Origin: Thermosipho japonicus
GTDB lineage: Bacteria; Thermotogota; Thermotogae; Thermotogales; Fervidobacteriaceae
NCBI RefSeq assembly: GCF_014201655.1
Contig: NZ_JACHEX010000001.1
Span: forward strand, 124,001 to 188,000
Direction: 5' to 3'
Length of the DNA stretch: 64,000 nucleotides
Each line of letters begins with the position of its first letter. Position 1 is the stretch's first letter. Below the pieces are notes generated by a model. It saw only the letters and a list, made by a program, of their open reading frames with translations. It was not told the DNA's origin and searched no databases. The position numbers and the translations under genes were made by a program. Shown here in pieces: positions 8,365-19,404 of the stretch.

Positions 8365-9270
8365 ATGAAATACACAATTATTTCAGGACCAACAGCAGTT
8401 GGAAAGACTGATATAGTATTAGAAATTGCATCCCAAATTAACGCAAATATTATTTCAGTAGACTCAAGACAAATTTACAAATTAATGGACATAGGAACAG
8501 CCAAACCAAGTAAAGAAGAACAATCAAAAGTTACACACTATTTAATCGATCACATTTACCCAGATGAATATTATAATGCTTTCCTTTTCAGACAAGATGC
8601 ACTAAAAATAAGAGATAAACTAGTTAATGAAGGTATTGTTCCACTTTTTGTAGGAGGAACAGGTTTGTATATTGATTCATTAGTCAAAGGCTTTTTTGAA
8701 GGTGTACCTAAAGATGAAAAACTTAGAAAAAAACTAAGTGAAATGGAAAAAAATGAACCTGGTATTTTAAGGAGCATGCTGGAAAAATATGATCCACAAG
8801 CTGCTCAAAAAATTCATCCTTCCGATATAAAAAGAACAATCCGAGCTCTTGAAGTTTATTTTAAAACAGGTAAAAAGATATCACAACTTCAAACACAATC
8901 AGAATATTCAAAAGACTATAAAATACTTGTCTTAGATCGCTATCGAGATGAGTTATACGGAAGAATTAATTTAAGAGTTGACAAAATGATAAAAGAAGGA
9001 CTTATAGAAGAAGTTAAATCTTTATTAGAAAAATATCCTAAAGATCTCAATGCTTTTCAAACAATTGGATATAAAGAAATAATCCGTTATTTAGAAAATA
9101 CATACGATTTGAATACGGCAATTCACTTAATAAAGAAAAACACAAGGCACTATGCAAGACGACAAATAATCTGGCTTAGGCGATATAAACAAGCTAAATG
9201 GATAAATCTATCTGAAATCTCAAGAAAAAAAGCTATAGAAGAAATTAAAAAATTTATATTAGAGGTGTAA
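8365..9270 (+). CDS. miaA: tRNA dimethylallyltransferase
   Basis: Adds the dimethylallyl group to A37 of tRNAs that read UNN codons. The 301-residue protein has the P-loop GPTAVGKTD at residues 8-16, the DSRQIYKLMDIGTAKP motif with the catalytic Asp, VGGTGLYIDSL, and the C-terminal QTIGYKEIIRYL and RHYARRQIIWLRR motifs. The binding site GGTGGAG precedes the ATG. It lies three bases upstream of dnaX. Confidence 0.97.
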   Translation: MKYTIISGPTAVGKTDIVLEIASQINANIISVDSRQIYKLMDIGTAKPSKEEQSKVTHYLIDHIYPDEYYNAFLFRQDALKIRDKLVNEGIVPLFVGGTGLYIDSLVKGFFEGVPKDEKLRKKLSEMEKNEPGILRSMLEKYDPQAAQKIHPSDIKRTIRALEVYFKTGKKISQLQTQSEYSKDYKILVLDRYRDELYGRINLRVDKMIKEGLIEEVKSLLEKYPKDLNAFQTIGYKEIIRYLENTYDLNTAIHLIKKNTRHYARRQIIWLRRYKQAKWINLSEISRKKAIEEIKKFILEV

Positions 9271-9272
9271 AA

Positions 9273-10706
9273 ATGCAAGCATTATATAGAAAATATAGAC
9301 CGAAGTTATTCTCCGAAGTTGTTGGTCAAAATCATGTGAAAACCTTGTTTTTAAATTCCTTAAAAAATGGAGAAATATCACATGCATATATTTTTGCCGG
9401 CCCACGTGGCACTGGAAAAACTACTGTTGCAAGGATACTTGCAAAATCTCTTAATTGTGAAAATAAGGATGGAGTTGAACCATGTAACAAATGTAGCACT
9501 TGCCAAGCAATAGATAATGGCAGTTTTATGGATGTTCTTGAAATAGATGCTGCTTCAAATAGGGGAATAGATGAAATTAGAAAAATACGTGAAACGGTAG
9601 GTTATCATGCAGCGCAGGGAAATTATAAAGTATATATAATTGATGAAGTTCATATGTTAACAAAGGAAGCATTTAACGCTCTACTAAAAACACTAGAAGA
9701 GCCTCCTTCAAACGTAGTCTTTATACTTGCTACCACCAACCCAGAAAAAATTCCTCAGACTATCATATCAAGATGTCAAGTAATAGATTTTAAGAACATA
9801 ACTATTGAAGATATTATAAAAAGACTTGAATTTGTATGTGAAAAAGAAAATATAAAAATAAGCCAAGAAGCCTTATATGAAATTGCAAAAAGGGCTAATG
9901 GCGGAATGAGAGATGCATTAACAATACTAGAACAAGTAGCAAAAAGTTCTGGAAAGAATATTACTATAAAAGATGTTCGTGAAACTCTTGGATTAATCCC
10001 AATAGAAGTTATAAACGAAATAATTGATAGTATAAAAATCGGAAATATTAAGAAAACCACAGAAGCTATTGAAAAAGTTTATTTTTCAGGAAAAGATCCA
10101 GAAGTATTCCTGATGCAACTGCTTGAAGAAATGATTTCAAAAATTGAAAGCGGTGATTATGAATTAATTGAATTTTTAAAACCACTCTCAGAAATTTTAA
10201 AAGACATAAGATACTCTGAAGAAAAATTAATTTTGATAAAACTTGGTTTCTTAAGCATCATGAAAATAAAGTTGCCCCAAGAAAATACAAATAAAAATGT
10301 TGAGAAAACTAAAGAGAATAAGCTTGTATCTGAAAGTAAACTAAATGATAAAGATTTAGAACCAACTCAAAATGTTGAAGATAAAGAAAAAAATATCGAA
10401 AATATAAGTAAAATAATGGAATATCTAAAACTTCATGGAGATTTATCACTTTATGTTGGACTTTCATTTTCAAAAATTGAAGAGCACCCTGACAGAGTTA
10501 CAATAACTTTTCCACCTGAGAAAAAAATTCAGTATGAGCTTGTTAAAAGTAAAATACAAGAGTTAGAAAAATTGTATACCTCAAAATTTGGAATATTTAA
10601 ACCCTTTGAAGTAGTAATTAAAGAAAATTCAAAAGAAGATGATGTACTTAATAAATTAAAGTCATTATTTGGGAACAATTTCATAGTAGAGGGGGATAAA
10701 GAATGA
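9273..10706 (+). CDS. dnaX: DNA polymerase III subunit gamma/tau
   Basis: Clamp-loader ATPase of the replicative polymerase. The AAA+ module has P-loop GPRGTGKTT, a four-cysteine zinc module (CENKDGVEPCNKCSTC), Walker B DEVHML, and sensor motifs ATTNPEKIPQTIISRCQ and GGMRDALTILEQ. The 477-residue length gives a short tau-like C-terminus with a charged linker at about residues 340-390. AGAGGTG lies seven bases before the ATG. The gene overlaps pilT by four bases. Confidence 0.96.
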   Translation: MQALYRKYRPKLFSEVVGQNHVKTLFLNSLKNGEISHAYIFAGPRGTGKTTVARILAKSLNCENKDGVEPCNKCSTCQAIDNGSFMDVLEIDAASNRGIDEIRKIRETVGYHAAQGNYKVYIIDEVHMLTKEAFNALLKTLEEPPSNVVFILATTNPEKIPQTIISRCQVIDFKNITIEDIIKRLEFVCEKENIKISQEALYEIAKRANGGMRDALTILEQVAKSSGKNITIKDVRETLGLIPIEVINEIIDSIKIGNIKKTTEAIEKVYFSGKDPEVFLMQLLEEMISKIESGDYELIEFLKPLSEILKDIRYSEEKLILIKLGFLSIMKIKLPQENTNKNVEKTKENKLVSESKLNDKDLEPTQNVEDKEKNIENISKIMEYLKLHGDLSLYVGLSFSKIEEHPDRVTITFPPEKKIQYELVKSKIQELEKLYTSKFGIFKPFEVVIKENSKEDDVLNKLKSLFGNNFIVEGDKE

Positions 10707-11751
10707 CCGAATTAAATATTGATGAAATAATACTAAAAGCAAATCAATCTCGTGCATCTGATGTACATATATCTGCTAATATGCCTATTATGCTAAGAGT
10801 TGATGGAAACTTAGTAAAACTTCCTGGAGAAAACATCCCAACTGCCCAAGAAATAGAAATAATGGTTAAAAATTTATTTTCAAAGCTTGGAATAAATTCA
10901 TTAAAAAAAGAAATAGATTTTTCATTTTCCATACGTGATATTAGAATAAGAGCAAATTTCTACTATGAAAAAAGAAATCCCACCCTTGCTTTAAGACTTA
11001 TACCAAAAAAAATCAGAACAATAGAAGAATTAGGACTGCCGAAAATTTTAAATGAATTTTCAGAAAAAGACCATGGATTAATTCTTGTAGCTGGTCCTAC
11101 AGGTAGTGGAAAATCAACAACTCTTGCAGCAATGATCGAACATATAAATTCTCGATTTGCAAAGCATATAATAACAATAGAAGATCCAATTGAATATGTT
11201 TTTGACTCAAAAAGATCTTTGATACATCAAAGGGAAGTTGGAACAGATACAGATAGTTTTTCAGATGGATTAAAGTATGCTCTTAGACAAGACCCAGATG
11301 TTATATTAGTTGGAGAAATGAGAGATTTAGAAACAATGTCACTTGCCCTAACAGCTGCAGAAACAGGACACTTGGTATTTGCAACAATTCATACAAATTC
11401 AGCTGCCTCTGCTCCTGAAAGAATAATTGATGTTTTTCCAGCCCATCAACAAAAGCAAATAGCTCTTCAACTTGCAAATACGCTGATAGCAGTAATATTC
11501 CAGAGATTAGTTCCTAAAAAAGATTTTGGAGTTGTTGCAATTGATGAAATAATGATAGCTACACCTGCTATAAAGAACCTTATTAGAGAAAATAAATTAC
11601 ATCAAATAGAAGGTGTAATGCAAACAAGCAAAAAGCAAGGAAATATATTATTTGATGATGCGCTTATCGATGCATTTTTAAAAGGCGTTATAACTAAACA
11701 AGCAGTTTTAGAAAACGCCAGAAACATAGAGGAGGTGTCTAAAAAGATAGG

Positions 11752-11764
<13 letters not shown>
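10703..11764 (+). CDS. pilT: PilT-type twitching motility ATPase
   Basis: Hexameric retraction ATPase of type IV pili. In 353 residues it shows the N-terminal PAS-like domain ([19 protein letters not shown]), Walker [11 protein letters not shown], the Asp box [10 protein letters not shown], Walker B-region [13 protein letters not shown], the His box [14 protein letters not shown], and the PilT-type AIRNLIRE-like stretch [16 protein letters not shown]. No pilin or PilB gene is present in the window. It starts with an ATGA overlap after dnaX and overlaps prfA at its end. Confidence 0.93.
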
Positions 11765-13444
<1,680 letters not shown>

Positions 13445-13455
13445 GGGGGATTATT

Positions 13456-14724
13456 TTGAGCAATAATGATGCTTATAATATAAAAGATTTAGAAAGAATG
13501 ACAATAAGAGATTTGTACAAACTCGCTAAAGAATACGATATTCCCAGATACACTTCTTTAAAAAAACAAGATTTAATATTTGCAATTTTAGAAGCAAGGG
13601 CTCAATCAGAAGGATACTTTTTTGGAGAAGGTGTTTTAGAAGTACATCCTGATGGTTTTGGCTTTTTACGAAGCCTTGAAAGCATGTTACCAAGCTCCAA
13701 AGATATATACATCTCAAATTCTCAAATAAGGAAATTTAACCTCAATACCGGTGATATTATATCTGGTGTAATTAGACCCCCAAAAGAAGGCGAAAGATTT
13801 TTTGCAATGATAAAAATTGAGGCAGTAAATTATAAAGACCCAGAATTTGCGAACGAAAGAGTTAATTTTGAAAATTTAACAGCATGCTATCCTGATAAAC
13901 AATTTTTCTTAGAAACAAACAAAGATATATATTCAACGAGATTAATTGATTTATTTTCCCCAATAGGAAAAGGGCAAAGAGGTATGATAGTTGCTCCACC
14001 AAAAGCTGGAAAAACGACTATTTTAAAAGAAATTGCAAATGGAATCGCAAAAAATCATCCAGATACAATAAGAATAGTTCTTTTAATAGACGAAAGGCCT
14101 GAAGAAGTAACAGATATAAAGGAATCAGTTAATGCATGGGTAATTGCCGCACCTTTTGACATGCCGCCTGATAAACAGATTAAAAAAGCTGAACTAACAC
14201 TTGAAATGGCAAAAAGACTTGTGGAATTTGGCTATGACGTTGTTATTTTAATGGACAGTTTGACAAGACTTGCAAGGGTGTATAATATAAATGTTCCACC
14301 AAGTGGCAAACTTCTTTCTGGTGGTGTAGATCCTGCAGCACTTTACAAACCCAAACACTTTTTTGGAGCAGCTCGTAATACAAAAGAAGGGGGAAGTTTG
14401 ACAATAATTGCAACTTCTTTGATTGAAACGGGGTCAAAAATGGATGAAGTAATTTTCGAAGAGTTTAAAGGAACTGGAAATATGGAACTCGTTCTCTCAA
14501 GACAACTTGCTAATAAAAGAATTTTCCCTGCAATCAATATTATGTTATCTGGAACGAGAAGAGAAGAATTGTTGCTTAGCAATGAAAAATTAAAAAAGTT
14601 GTGGCTTTTAAGAAAAATGTTGTCTTCAATGAGTGAAGAAGAGGGGTTAAAGCTTATTCTCAATAAAATGAAAGAAACAAACACAAATGAAGATTTTCTT
14701 GCATTAATTGATCTTCAACAGTGA
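13456..14724 (+). CDS. rho: Transcription termination factor Rho
   Basis: Hexameric RNA helicase that terminates transcription. The 422 residues show the N-terminal helix bundle (LYKLAKEYDIPRYTSLKKQDLIFAIL), the cold-shock RNA-binding domain (GVLEVHPDGFGFLRS), Walker A APPKAGKTTI, Walker B VVILMDSLTRLARVYN, the Q/R-loop region GGVDPAALYKPKHFFGAARN, and EEFKGTGNMEL. The start is TTG at 13456 behind AGGGGGG. It follows upp after 11 bases. Confidence 0.97.
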   Translation: MSNNDAYNIKDLERMTIRDLYKLAKEYDIPRYTSLKKQDLIFAILEARAQSEGYFFGEGVLEVHPDGFGFLRSLESMLPSSKDIYISNSQIRKFNLNTGDIISGVIRPPKEGERFFAMIKIEAVNYKDPEFANERVNFENLTACYPDKQFFLETNKDIYSTRLIDLFSPIGKGQRGMIVAPPKAGKTTILKEIANGIAKNHPDTIRIVLLIDERPEEVTDIKESVNAWVIAAPFDMPPDKQIKKAELTLEMAKRLVEFGYDVVILMDSLTRLARVYNINVPPSGKLLSGGVDPAALYKPKHFFGAARNTKEGGSLTIIATSLIETGSKMDEVIFEEFKGTGNMELVLSRQLANKRIFPAINIMLSGTRREELLLSNEKLKKLWLLRKMLSSMSEEEGLKLILNKMKETNTNEDFLALIDLQQ

Positions 14725-14735
14725 GGTAATCTTTT

Positions 14736-15839
14736 ATGAAAAGATTTTTCATTTTGATTATGTTTATTCTCATTTTAAGTACGTTATTTTCATTCGAAAA
14801 AGAAGCAATCGAGTATTACCAAGCAGGGCTTAATGCATATCAACAAAGCAACTATGAAAAAGCTCTTTACTATTTTGAAAAAGCCCTAGTTATTGATCCT
14901 TCAATTGAAGGATATGATACTTCGTTAAAGTTTAAAGCAGGAATATCAGCTTATATGATTGGAAACTATGAAAAGGCTAAAGCTTATCTTTCAGGGTATA
15001 CCGAAAATCCATTTGTAAAAGAGCTTTTGAATGATATTTTAAAAAATTCAACATCCACATCAGAAGAATGGAGTAATTGGATTGAAAAGTATAAACCAAT
15101 GGAATTACCTGCTTCAACTGAGACTACAAATAAGAAAAACAATTCAAAATTGATACTTTTCTTAATTACTTTTTTATCATCCTTTGCAATTTTACTTATA
15201 ATGGAGTTAAGAGTTATAAAAGCTAAAAAAACTTATCCTCAGCCCCTTGAAACAACAAAAGAAGTTGAGCAACAACTTACAACAAAAACTTCAGGAATTA
15301 TTTTTAATGAAAACGAAGAATTAATTCCTGAGAATTCTTACACTATGGATTTTAATGAACTTATAAATAAAGAGCTCTCATTCTTATCTGAATTATTTGA
15401 GGGTCTTGAAGAAATAGAAAGTAATAATGAAGAAGAGATAAAAAGTGACATTGAAGATAATGTAGAAAACTCCCATCCTGAAATTATAGCCGAAAAAGAA
15501 AATAAAGAAGAAGAAAATGTAGATATTGATGAAGTTATTGAAGAAATAGATGAATTAGAAGAAATGGTATCTGATCAAGATGAAAAATTAATCAAAAGCG
15601 AAGTTGAACAATCATTAATTGAAAAAATTAAAAGCCTTGAAATTTCTTCCTCAGAAGAAAGTAGCGGAGAACTTCCTATTGAAATTGCAGAAGAATTTTC
15701 ATCATTAAATATAGAAGAAGCATTTTCAAAATTTGATGAAAAAGAAGAGCTTGAAGAAGGAGAATTAAAATTAATAACAGAAAAACTAAAAGAATTCATT
15801 TCAACCCAAAACCAAAAAGAAGAGGAGGAGATTATATAA
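14736..15839 (+). CDS. Exported TPR protein with membrane anchor and acidic tail
   Basis: 367 residues. An N-terminal signal peptide (KRFFILIMFILILSTLFSF) is followed by TPR-like helices at about 25-110 (AIEYYQAGLNAYQQSNYEKALYYFEKALVIDP is a textbook TPR), then a transmembrane helix near 137-157 (LILFLITFLSSFAILLIMEL). The remaining 200 residues are extremely acidic and Glu-rich, probably disordered and cytoplasmic. A TPR module outside the membrane joined to an acidic inner tail suggests a scaffold across the inner membrane. Function unknown. The stop overlaps the next reading frame in the sequence ATAA. Confidence 0.75.
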   Translation: MKRFFILIMFILILSTLFSFEKEAIEYYQAGLNAYQQSNYEKALYYFEKALVIDPSIEGYDTSLKFKAGISAYMIGNYEKAKAYLSGYTENPFVKELLNDILKNSTSTSEEWSNWIEKYKPMELPASTETTNKKNNSKLILFLITFLSSFAILLIMELRVIKAKKTYPQPLETTKEVEQQLTTKTSGIIFNENEELIPENSYTMDFNELINKELSFLSELFEGLEEIESNNEEEIKSDIEDNVENSHPEIIAEKENKEEENVDIDEVIEEIDELEEMVSDQDEKLIKSEVEQSLIEKIKSLEISSSEESSGELPIEIAEEFSSLNIEEAFSKFDEKEELEEGELKLITEKLKEFISTQNQKEEEEII

Positions 15840-16426
15840 AAAAAATTATACTTTTTCTAACACTACTTCCCTTAATTATTTTTTCTAACTCTTCTATGTT
15901 TAATTTCATAGAAAATATTGCTGGTAAAAGGGATTTTTTTATATATGGAACTCTACATTTTGATGTATATGATCAAAGTAATAAAAATCTACAAAGTGAT
16001 ATAACATTAGATGCAACAATAGTTAATTTAGAACATTTTTTTGTGCGAATTTACAAACCCGAATTTTTAAAAGATATACAAATAGAATTTAATAGTCTTA
16101 CAAAAACAACGTATTACAAATATAATAACTATAAAGTTGTAGATATTTCTGCAATTGATGTTGACTATATTTATGAAATTTTAAAAACAATTTTTAGCTT
16201 TTTATCTTCTTCGCTTTTTACAATATATGAAGATCAAGAAAATTTAACCTTAATCCCTGCAGGTGCTCCTTTCTTGAAAAGGTTAGGCTTAGAGCCAACT
16301 AAAATTAATGTTTACTTTGATAAAGACTCGTTAAAAAAAATTATGTTTACTACCGATGATAGTACTGAAAATATTACAATTACGTTTGATAAATTTCAAA
16401 TTCTAAACTTAGAAAATCAGAGGTGA
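15836..16426 (+). CDS. Exported hypothetical protein with probable AUA start
   Basis: From the first ATG (15896) the product lacks a signal peptide, but the frame is open upstream and reads K-K-I-I-L-F-L-T-L-L-P-L-I-I-F-S, a textbook signal peptide, directly after an ATA at 15836. GGAGG lies exactly seven bases before this ATA, and the ATA overlaps the preceding stop in ATAA, mirroring the ATGA overlaps common here. No ATG, GTG or TTG is available at that point. The 196-residue product is beta-rich with no family I recognise; it may be an envelope protein. Either AUA is used as start or the start codon has mutated. Confidence 0.6.
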   Translation: MKKIILFLTLLPLIIFSNSSMFNFIENIAGKRDFFIYGTLHFDVYDQSNKNLQSDITLDATIVNLEHFFVRIYKPEFLKDIQIEFNSLTKTTYYKYNNYKVVDISAIDVDYIYEILKTIFSFLSSSLFTIYEDQENLTLIPAGAPFLKRLGLEPTKINVYFDKDSLKKIMFTTDDSTENITITFDKFQILNLENQR

Positions 16427-16432
16427 ATCATT

Positions 16433-16957
16433 ATGAAAAAAATTTTTGCAATACTTATTATTTTGACTATCTTTTCTTTAACTTTTTCAAATGAAACTTT
16501 TCTAGATTTTGGTATTGGATGGAATCTAGGAAAATTCTCAAACTATGGCTTAAATCTTGGTTTTTCAAATAATTTATTTAATATACAATGGATATTTAAT
16601 TTCTCAGAAAATTTTGACCATAAAATTTTTGTAGATTCTGCTATAGCAAAGTTTGAAAATATAAGCATTGGACCAATTCTATTTGTTAATAACACAACAT
16701 ACGATAGCACATCGCTAGACATTGAAGCTGGACTCAAAACTTCTATATATATTCCTGATATAGAAATCTCCTTATCCCTTACTTACCCATTAAATAAAGA
16801 AGTAAATTATAATCTTACTGATTTTCTATTAGTTAATCTAAAATACATCGTTCCTCACCCAAATACAAAAAAAATTTGGCGTGATAAGCTTTTTTTGCTA
16901 ATTAGTTATTCTAAAAAAACAGTTTTTTTCGGAATTGGACTATCTGAACCATTTTAA
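16433..16957 (+). CDS. Exported beta-rich protein, possible small outer-membrane barrel
   Basis: 174 residues with a signal peptide ([18 protein letters not shown]). The mature part alternates hydrophobic and polar residues in amphipathic strands ([36 protein letters not shown]) and ends in a phenylalanine, as do many outer-membrane beta barrels. GAGGTG precedes the ATG and it lies seven bases after the previous gene. No family recognised; the barrel assignment is inference. Confidence 0.6.
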   Translation: MKKIFAILIILTIFSLTFSNETFLDFGIGWNLGKFSNYGLNLGFSNNLFNIQWIFNFSENFDHKIFVDSAIAKFENISIGPILFVNNTTYDSTSLDIEAGLKTSIYIPDIEISLSLTYPLNKEVNYNLTDFLLVNLKYIVPHPNTKKIWRDKLFLLISYSKKTVFFGIGLSEPF

Positions 16958-16981
16958 CAAAATAGCTTTGGAGGAAATTTA

Positions 16982-17434
16982 ATGGAAATCTATCCAAATG
17001 TAACCAACATAGATTTTAACAAACTTATTGATATGGGTATAGATTTGTTCATTTTTGATTTTGATAACACTGTTAATAAATGGAAAGAAAGCAGAATTCC
17101 AAACGAAATAATTCAAATTTTTAACTATCTTGAAAAAAATGGTGCAAAAATAATAATTGTTTCAAATGGAAAACCAAGAAATTTAAACGTAAATGTTAAA
17201 ACTCTTTGGCTTGCAAGAAAGCCTTTACCTTTTAAGTTTAAAAAGTACTTGAAAGAAAAGAATATAAAATATAATAAAGCAGCAGTTATTGGTGATCAAT
17301 TATTTACTGATATGCTTTTTGGAAAGCTTTTAAATGCGTATTTAATAAAAGTCGATCCACTTGATACACAAAAAGAATTTTTCATAACAAAAATTCTTAG
17401 GTTTTTTGAAAAAATAGTCTTGAAATTTTTTTAG
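16982..17434 (+). CDS. YqeG-type HAD phosphatase
   Basis: 150 residues of the HAD superfamily, IIIA subfamily. The nucleophile motif DFDNTV gives the two aspartates, motif II is IVSNGKPRN, and motif IV is AVIGDQLFTDMLFG. The layout matches YqeG-like phosphatases (PGP phosphatase-like, substrate unproven in most species). The ATG follows GGAGG by seven bases. It is the last gene before tRNA-Ser. Confidence 0.85.
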   Translation: MEIYPNVTNIDFNKLIDMGIDLFIFDFDNTVNKWKESRIPNEIIQIFNYLEKNGAKIIIVSNGKPRNLNVNVKTLWLARKPLPFKFKKYLKEKNIKYNKAAVIGDQLFTDMLFGKLLNAYLIKVDPLDTQKEFFITKILRFFEKIVLKFF

Positions 17435-17447
17435 AGTATGTTATAAT
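17420..17447 (+). promoter_or_regulatory. Promoter of tRNA-Ser
   Basis: TTGAAA at 17420-17425, a 16-base spacer, and TATAAT at 17442-17447, seven bases before the mature tRNA 5' end. It overlaps the end of the YqeG-type gene. Confidence 0.75.
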
Positions 17448-17454
17448 AGCTTGT

Positions 17455-17545
17455 GGAGGCGTGTTCCGAACTGGCTAAGGGGCCGGTCTTGAAAACCGGT
17501 GGGGGTTACACCCCCGTGTGGGTTCGAGTCCCACCGCCTCCGCCA
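17455..17545 (+). tRNA. tRNA-Ser(UGA)
   Basis: The acceptor arms GGAGGCG and CGCCTCC pair over 7 bp. The anticodon loop CTTGAAA gives UGA between CCGGT and ACCGG arms, a long variable arm (GTGGGGG..CCCCCGT) marks a class II tRNA, and GGTTCGAGTCC is the T arm. The discriminator is G and CCA is encoded (17543-17545). Confidence 0.96.
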
Positions 17546-17556
17546 AGTAAAAAATG

Positions 17557-17585
17557 ATCCCCATCCTAAATGGATGGGGATTTTT
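17557..17585 (+). terminator. Intrinsic terminator after tRNA-Ser
   Basis: Stem CCCCATCC / GGATGGGG with a five-base loop, followed by ATTTTT, twelve bases after the tRNA. Confidence 0.85.
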
Positions 17586-17622
17586 CCTACTTCTTTATAA
17601 AAATCTTCATAAAACAATATCA

Positions 17623-19278
17623 TTAACTACTTAAATTTTTCCATATTCTCTCAATTTCAGCTTCATAAGCTCTAAAAATTTCTAAAATCTTAGGATTAAA
17701 TTCTTCTGGTGAAGTTCTTCCATCTCCATTTAGCATAATCTCCAAAGCTTTTTCGTGACTAAACGGTTTTTTATATGGCCTTTTTGACCTTAAAGCATCG
17801 TAAACATCTACTATATTTACAATTTGTGCTTCAATGGGTATCTGATCCTCTTTAAGTCCATACGGATATCCTTGCCCATTAAACTTTTCATGATGATACA
17901 AGGCTATCCTTTTTGCAATTTCTAATCTTTCATCTCCATCTAGTATTTCCGCTCCCCAAACTGTATGTTTCTTCATAATTTCCCATTCTTCATTAGACAA
18001 AGAAGAAGGCTTTCTCAATATTTCCGGCGGAACTTTTATCTTTCCAATATCATGCAATGCCGAATACAAATATATCTTTTTTACCAAATTATCTGGTAGT
18101 TTCATCTTTTTTGCTAAAAATTTTGATAAAACTTGAACTCTTTTAATATGATTACCGGTATCTTCATCAAAACCTTCAACAATAGTTGCCATTTTTTCAA
18201 TAAATAGCTCGTATGTTGTTTCAAGCTCTCCAGAATATTTTTCTATTTCCTTATATGCTTCTTCTAGTTCCTCATTTGTAGCTTTAAGTTCTTGAAAATT
18301 TGCTTCAATTATTGAAATCATATCAGCAATTTCATTAACCAAAACATCAATTTCTTCAATTTCAGTATTAATTTTTGAAGCATCAAATTCTTGATTAGTT
18401 AAATATCTTTTTGTTTCATCTATAATATTTTCAATTGGCTGTCTAATATAAATATCTAATTCTTTTTCTACATTATCATCAGTCAAATGCCCTAAGATCA
18501 AAATTCCTAAAACAATTATTATTGTAATTAAAAGATTAGGTAGCAATCTTACTAAATAATTTTCATATACTACAATATATACATCACCTAAAGCTTTTCG
18601 AAATAATAATACATTAAAATTATAAATTCTATATTTTTTATCATGATCAATTTTTAATTTTCGCCCTATAATTTTCTTATTATTACTATAAATTACTGTG
18701 TTATCTTGATCAATTAAAATAACATTTCTATCTAAAATATGAGTAACAATATAGTTGGGATTTATATCCACACCTAAAACTCCGTATCCATTTTTCATTT
18801 CAACATATTTTGATATAGTTAAAATAATTTCACCAGTGACAGCATCAATATATGGTGGGGAGACTTGGAAAAAATCCTTTTTTTCTAAAGATTTTTTAAA
18901 CCAGGGCCTATTTTTGGGCAATAAATTTTCTGGAATTTTAGCCTCAGGAATAAAGACAAGATTCTTTTCAGGAATGGAAAAATAAACATATTGCACCATA
19001 TTTTTATAATTCTCATAGAAAAGTCTTAAAATATTTTCAAGATTTTTCTCATCTCCAAATAAACTTTTGTCCTGACTTAAAACATTTAAAAAATTCCCAA
19101 CATGTAATCCCAAATCATTCCATTCACGCACAGATTTGGAAAGTTGTAGATCCAACTGAAAAAACATAGCTCTTATTCCTAAAAGCGTCATAATGATCCC
19201 AGCAATTATTCCAATTGCTACAATCGGCAAGATAATATGGTTTCTTATTTTCTTTTTTATAAAGTGATTGATTGTCAA
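17623..19278 (-). CDS. Membrane sensor with Cache-like domain and HD-GYP output
   Basis: 551 residues. A helix near 17-40 and another near 237-257 frame an extracytoplasmic region with Cache traits (VYFSIPEKNLVFIPEA, NRPWFKKSLEKKDFFQVSPPYIDAVTGEIILTIS). A coiled coil at about 300-350 leads into the HD-GYP domain: HDIGKIKVP, HTVWGAEIL, ALYHHEKFNGQGYP and DVYDALRSKRPYK. HD-GYP domains usually hydrolyse cyclic di-GMP, so this is a ligand-sensing phosphodiesterase by family knowledge. No GGDEF protein is in the window. It is divergent from tdk. Confidence 0.88.
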   Translation of the reverse strand: MTINHFIKKKIRNHIILPIVAIGIIAGIIMTLLGIRAMFFQLDLQLSKSVREWNDLGLHVGNFLNVLSQDKSLFGDEKNLENILRLFYENYKNMVQYVYFSIPEKNLVFIPEAKIPENLLPKNRPWFKKSLEKKDFFQVSPPYIDAVTGEIILTISKYVEMKNGYGVLGVDINPNYIVTHILDRNVILIDQDNTVIYSNNKKIIGRKLKIDHDKKYRIYNFNVLLFRKALGDVYIVVYENYLVRLLPNLLITIIIVLGILILGHLTDDNVEKELDIYIRQPIENIIDETKRYLTNQEFDASKINTEIEEIDVLVNEIADMISIIEANFQELKATNEELEEAYKEIEKYSGELETTYELFIEKMATIVEGFDEDTGNHIKRVQVLSKFLAKKMKLPDNLVKKIYLYSALHDIGKIKVPPEILRKPSSLSNEEWEIMKKHTVWGAEILDGDERLEIAKRIALYHHEKFNGQGYPYGLKEDQIPIEAQIVNIVDVYDALRSKRPYKKPFSHEKALEIMLNGDGRTSPEEFNPKILEIFRAYEAEIERIWKNLSS

Positions 19279-19345
19279 TCTATCACTCCCATTCTACTTT
19301 TATACAACTTAATTTTATCATAAAAATCTTTTATATAAAATGGTA

Positions 19346-19351
19346 TATAAT
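19346..19351 (+). promoter_or_regulatory. Probable -10 box of tdk
   Basis: TATAAT in the 126-base gap between the divergent HD-GYP gene and tdk; I see no good -35 hexamer. Confidence 0.4.
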
Positions 19352-19404
19352 ATAAAGTGTAGTAGACATATATCTCAAAAAGATCATTTAATTGGAGGGA
19401 GAAT

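Noticed and set aside
15836-16957. Signal-peptide genes after rho as pseudogenes
   Set aside because: Frames are intact over their full length, with good binding sites; only the start codon of the first is unusual.
17441-17623. Minus-strand reading frame of 60 codons
   Set aside because: It lies across tRNA-Ser and its terminator in antisense; no binding site and no family resemblance.
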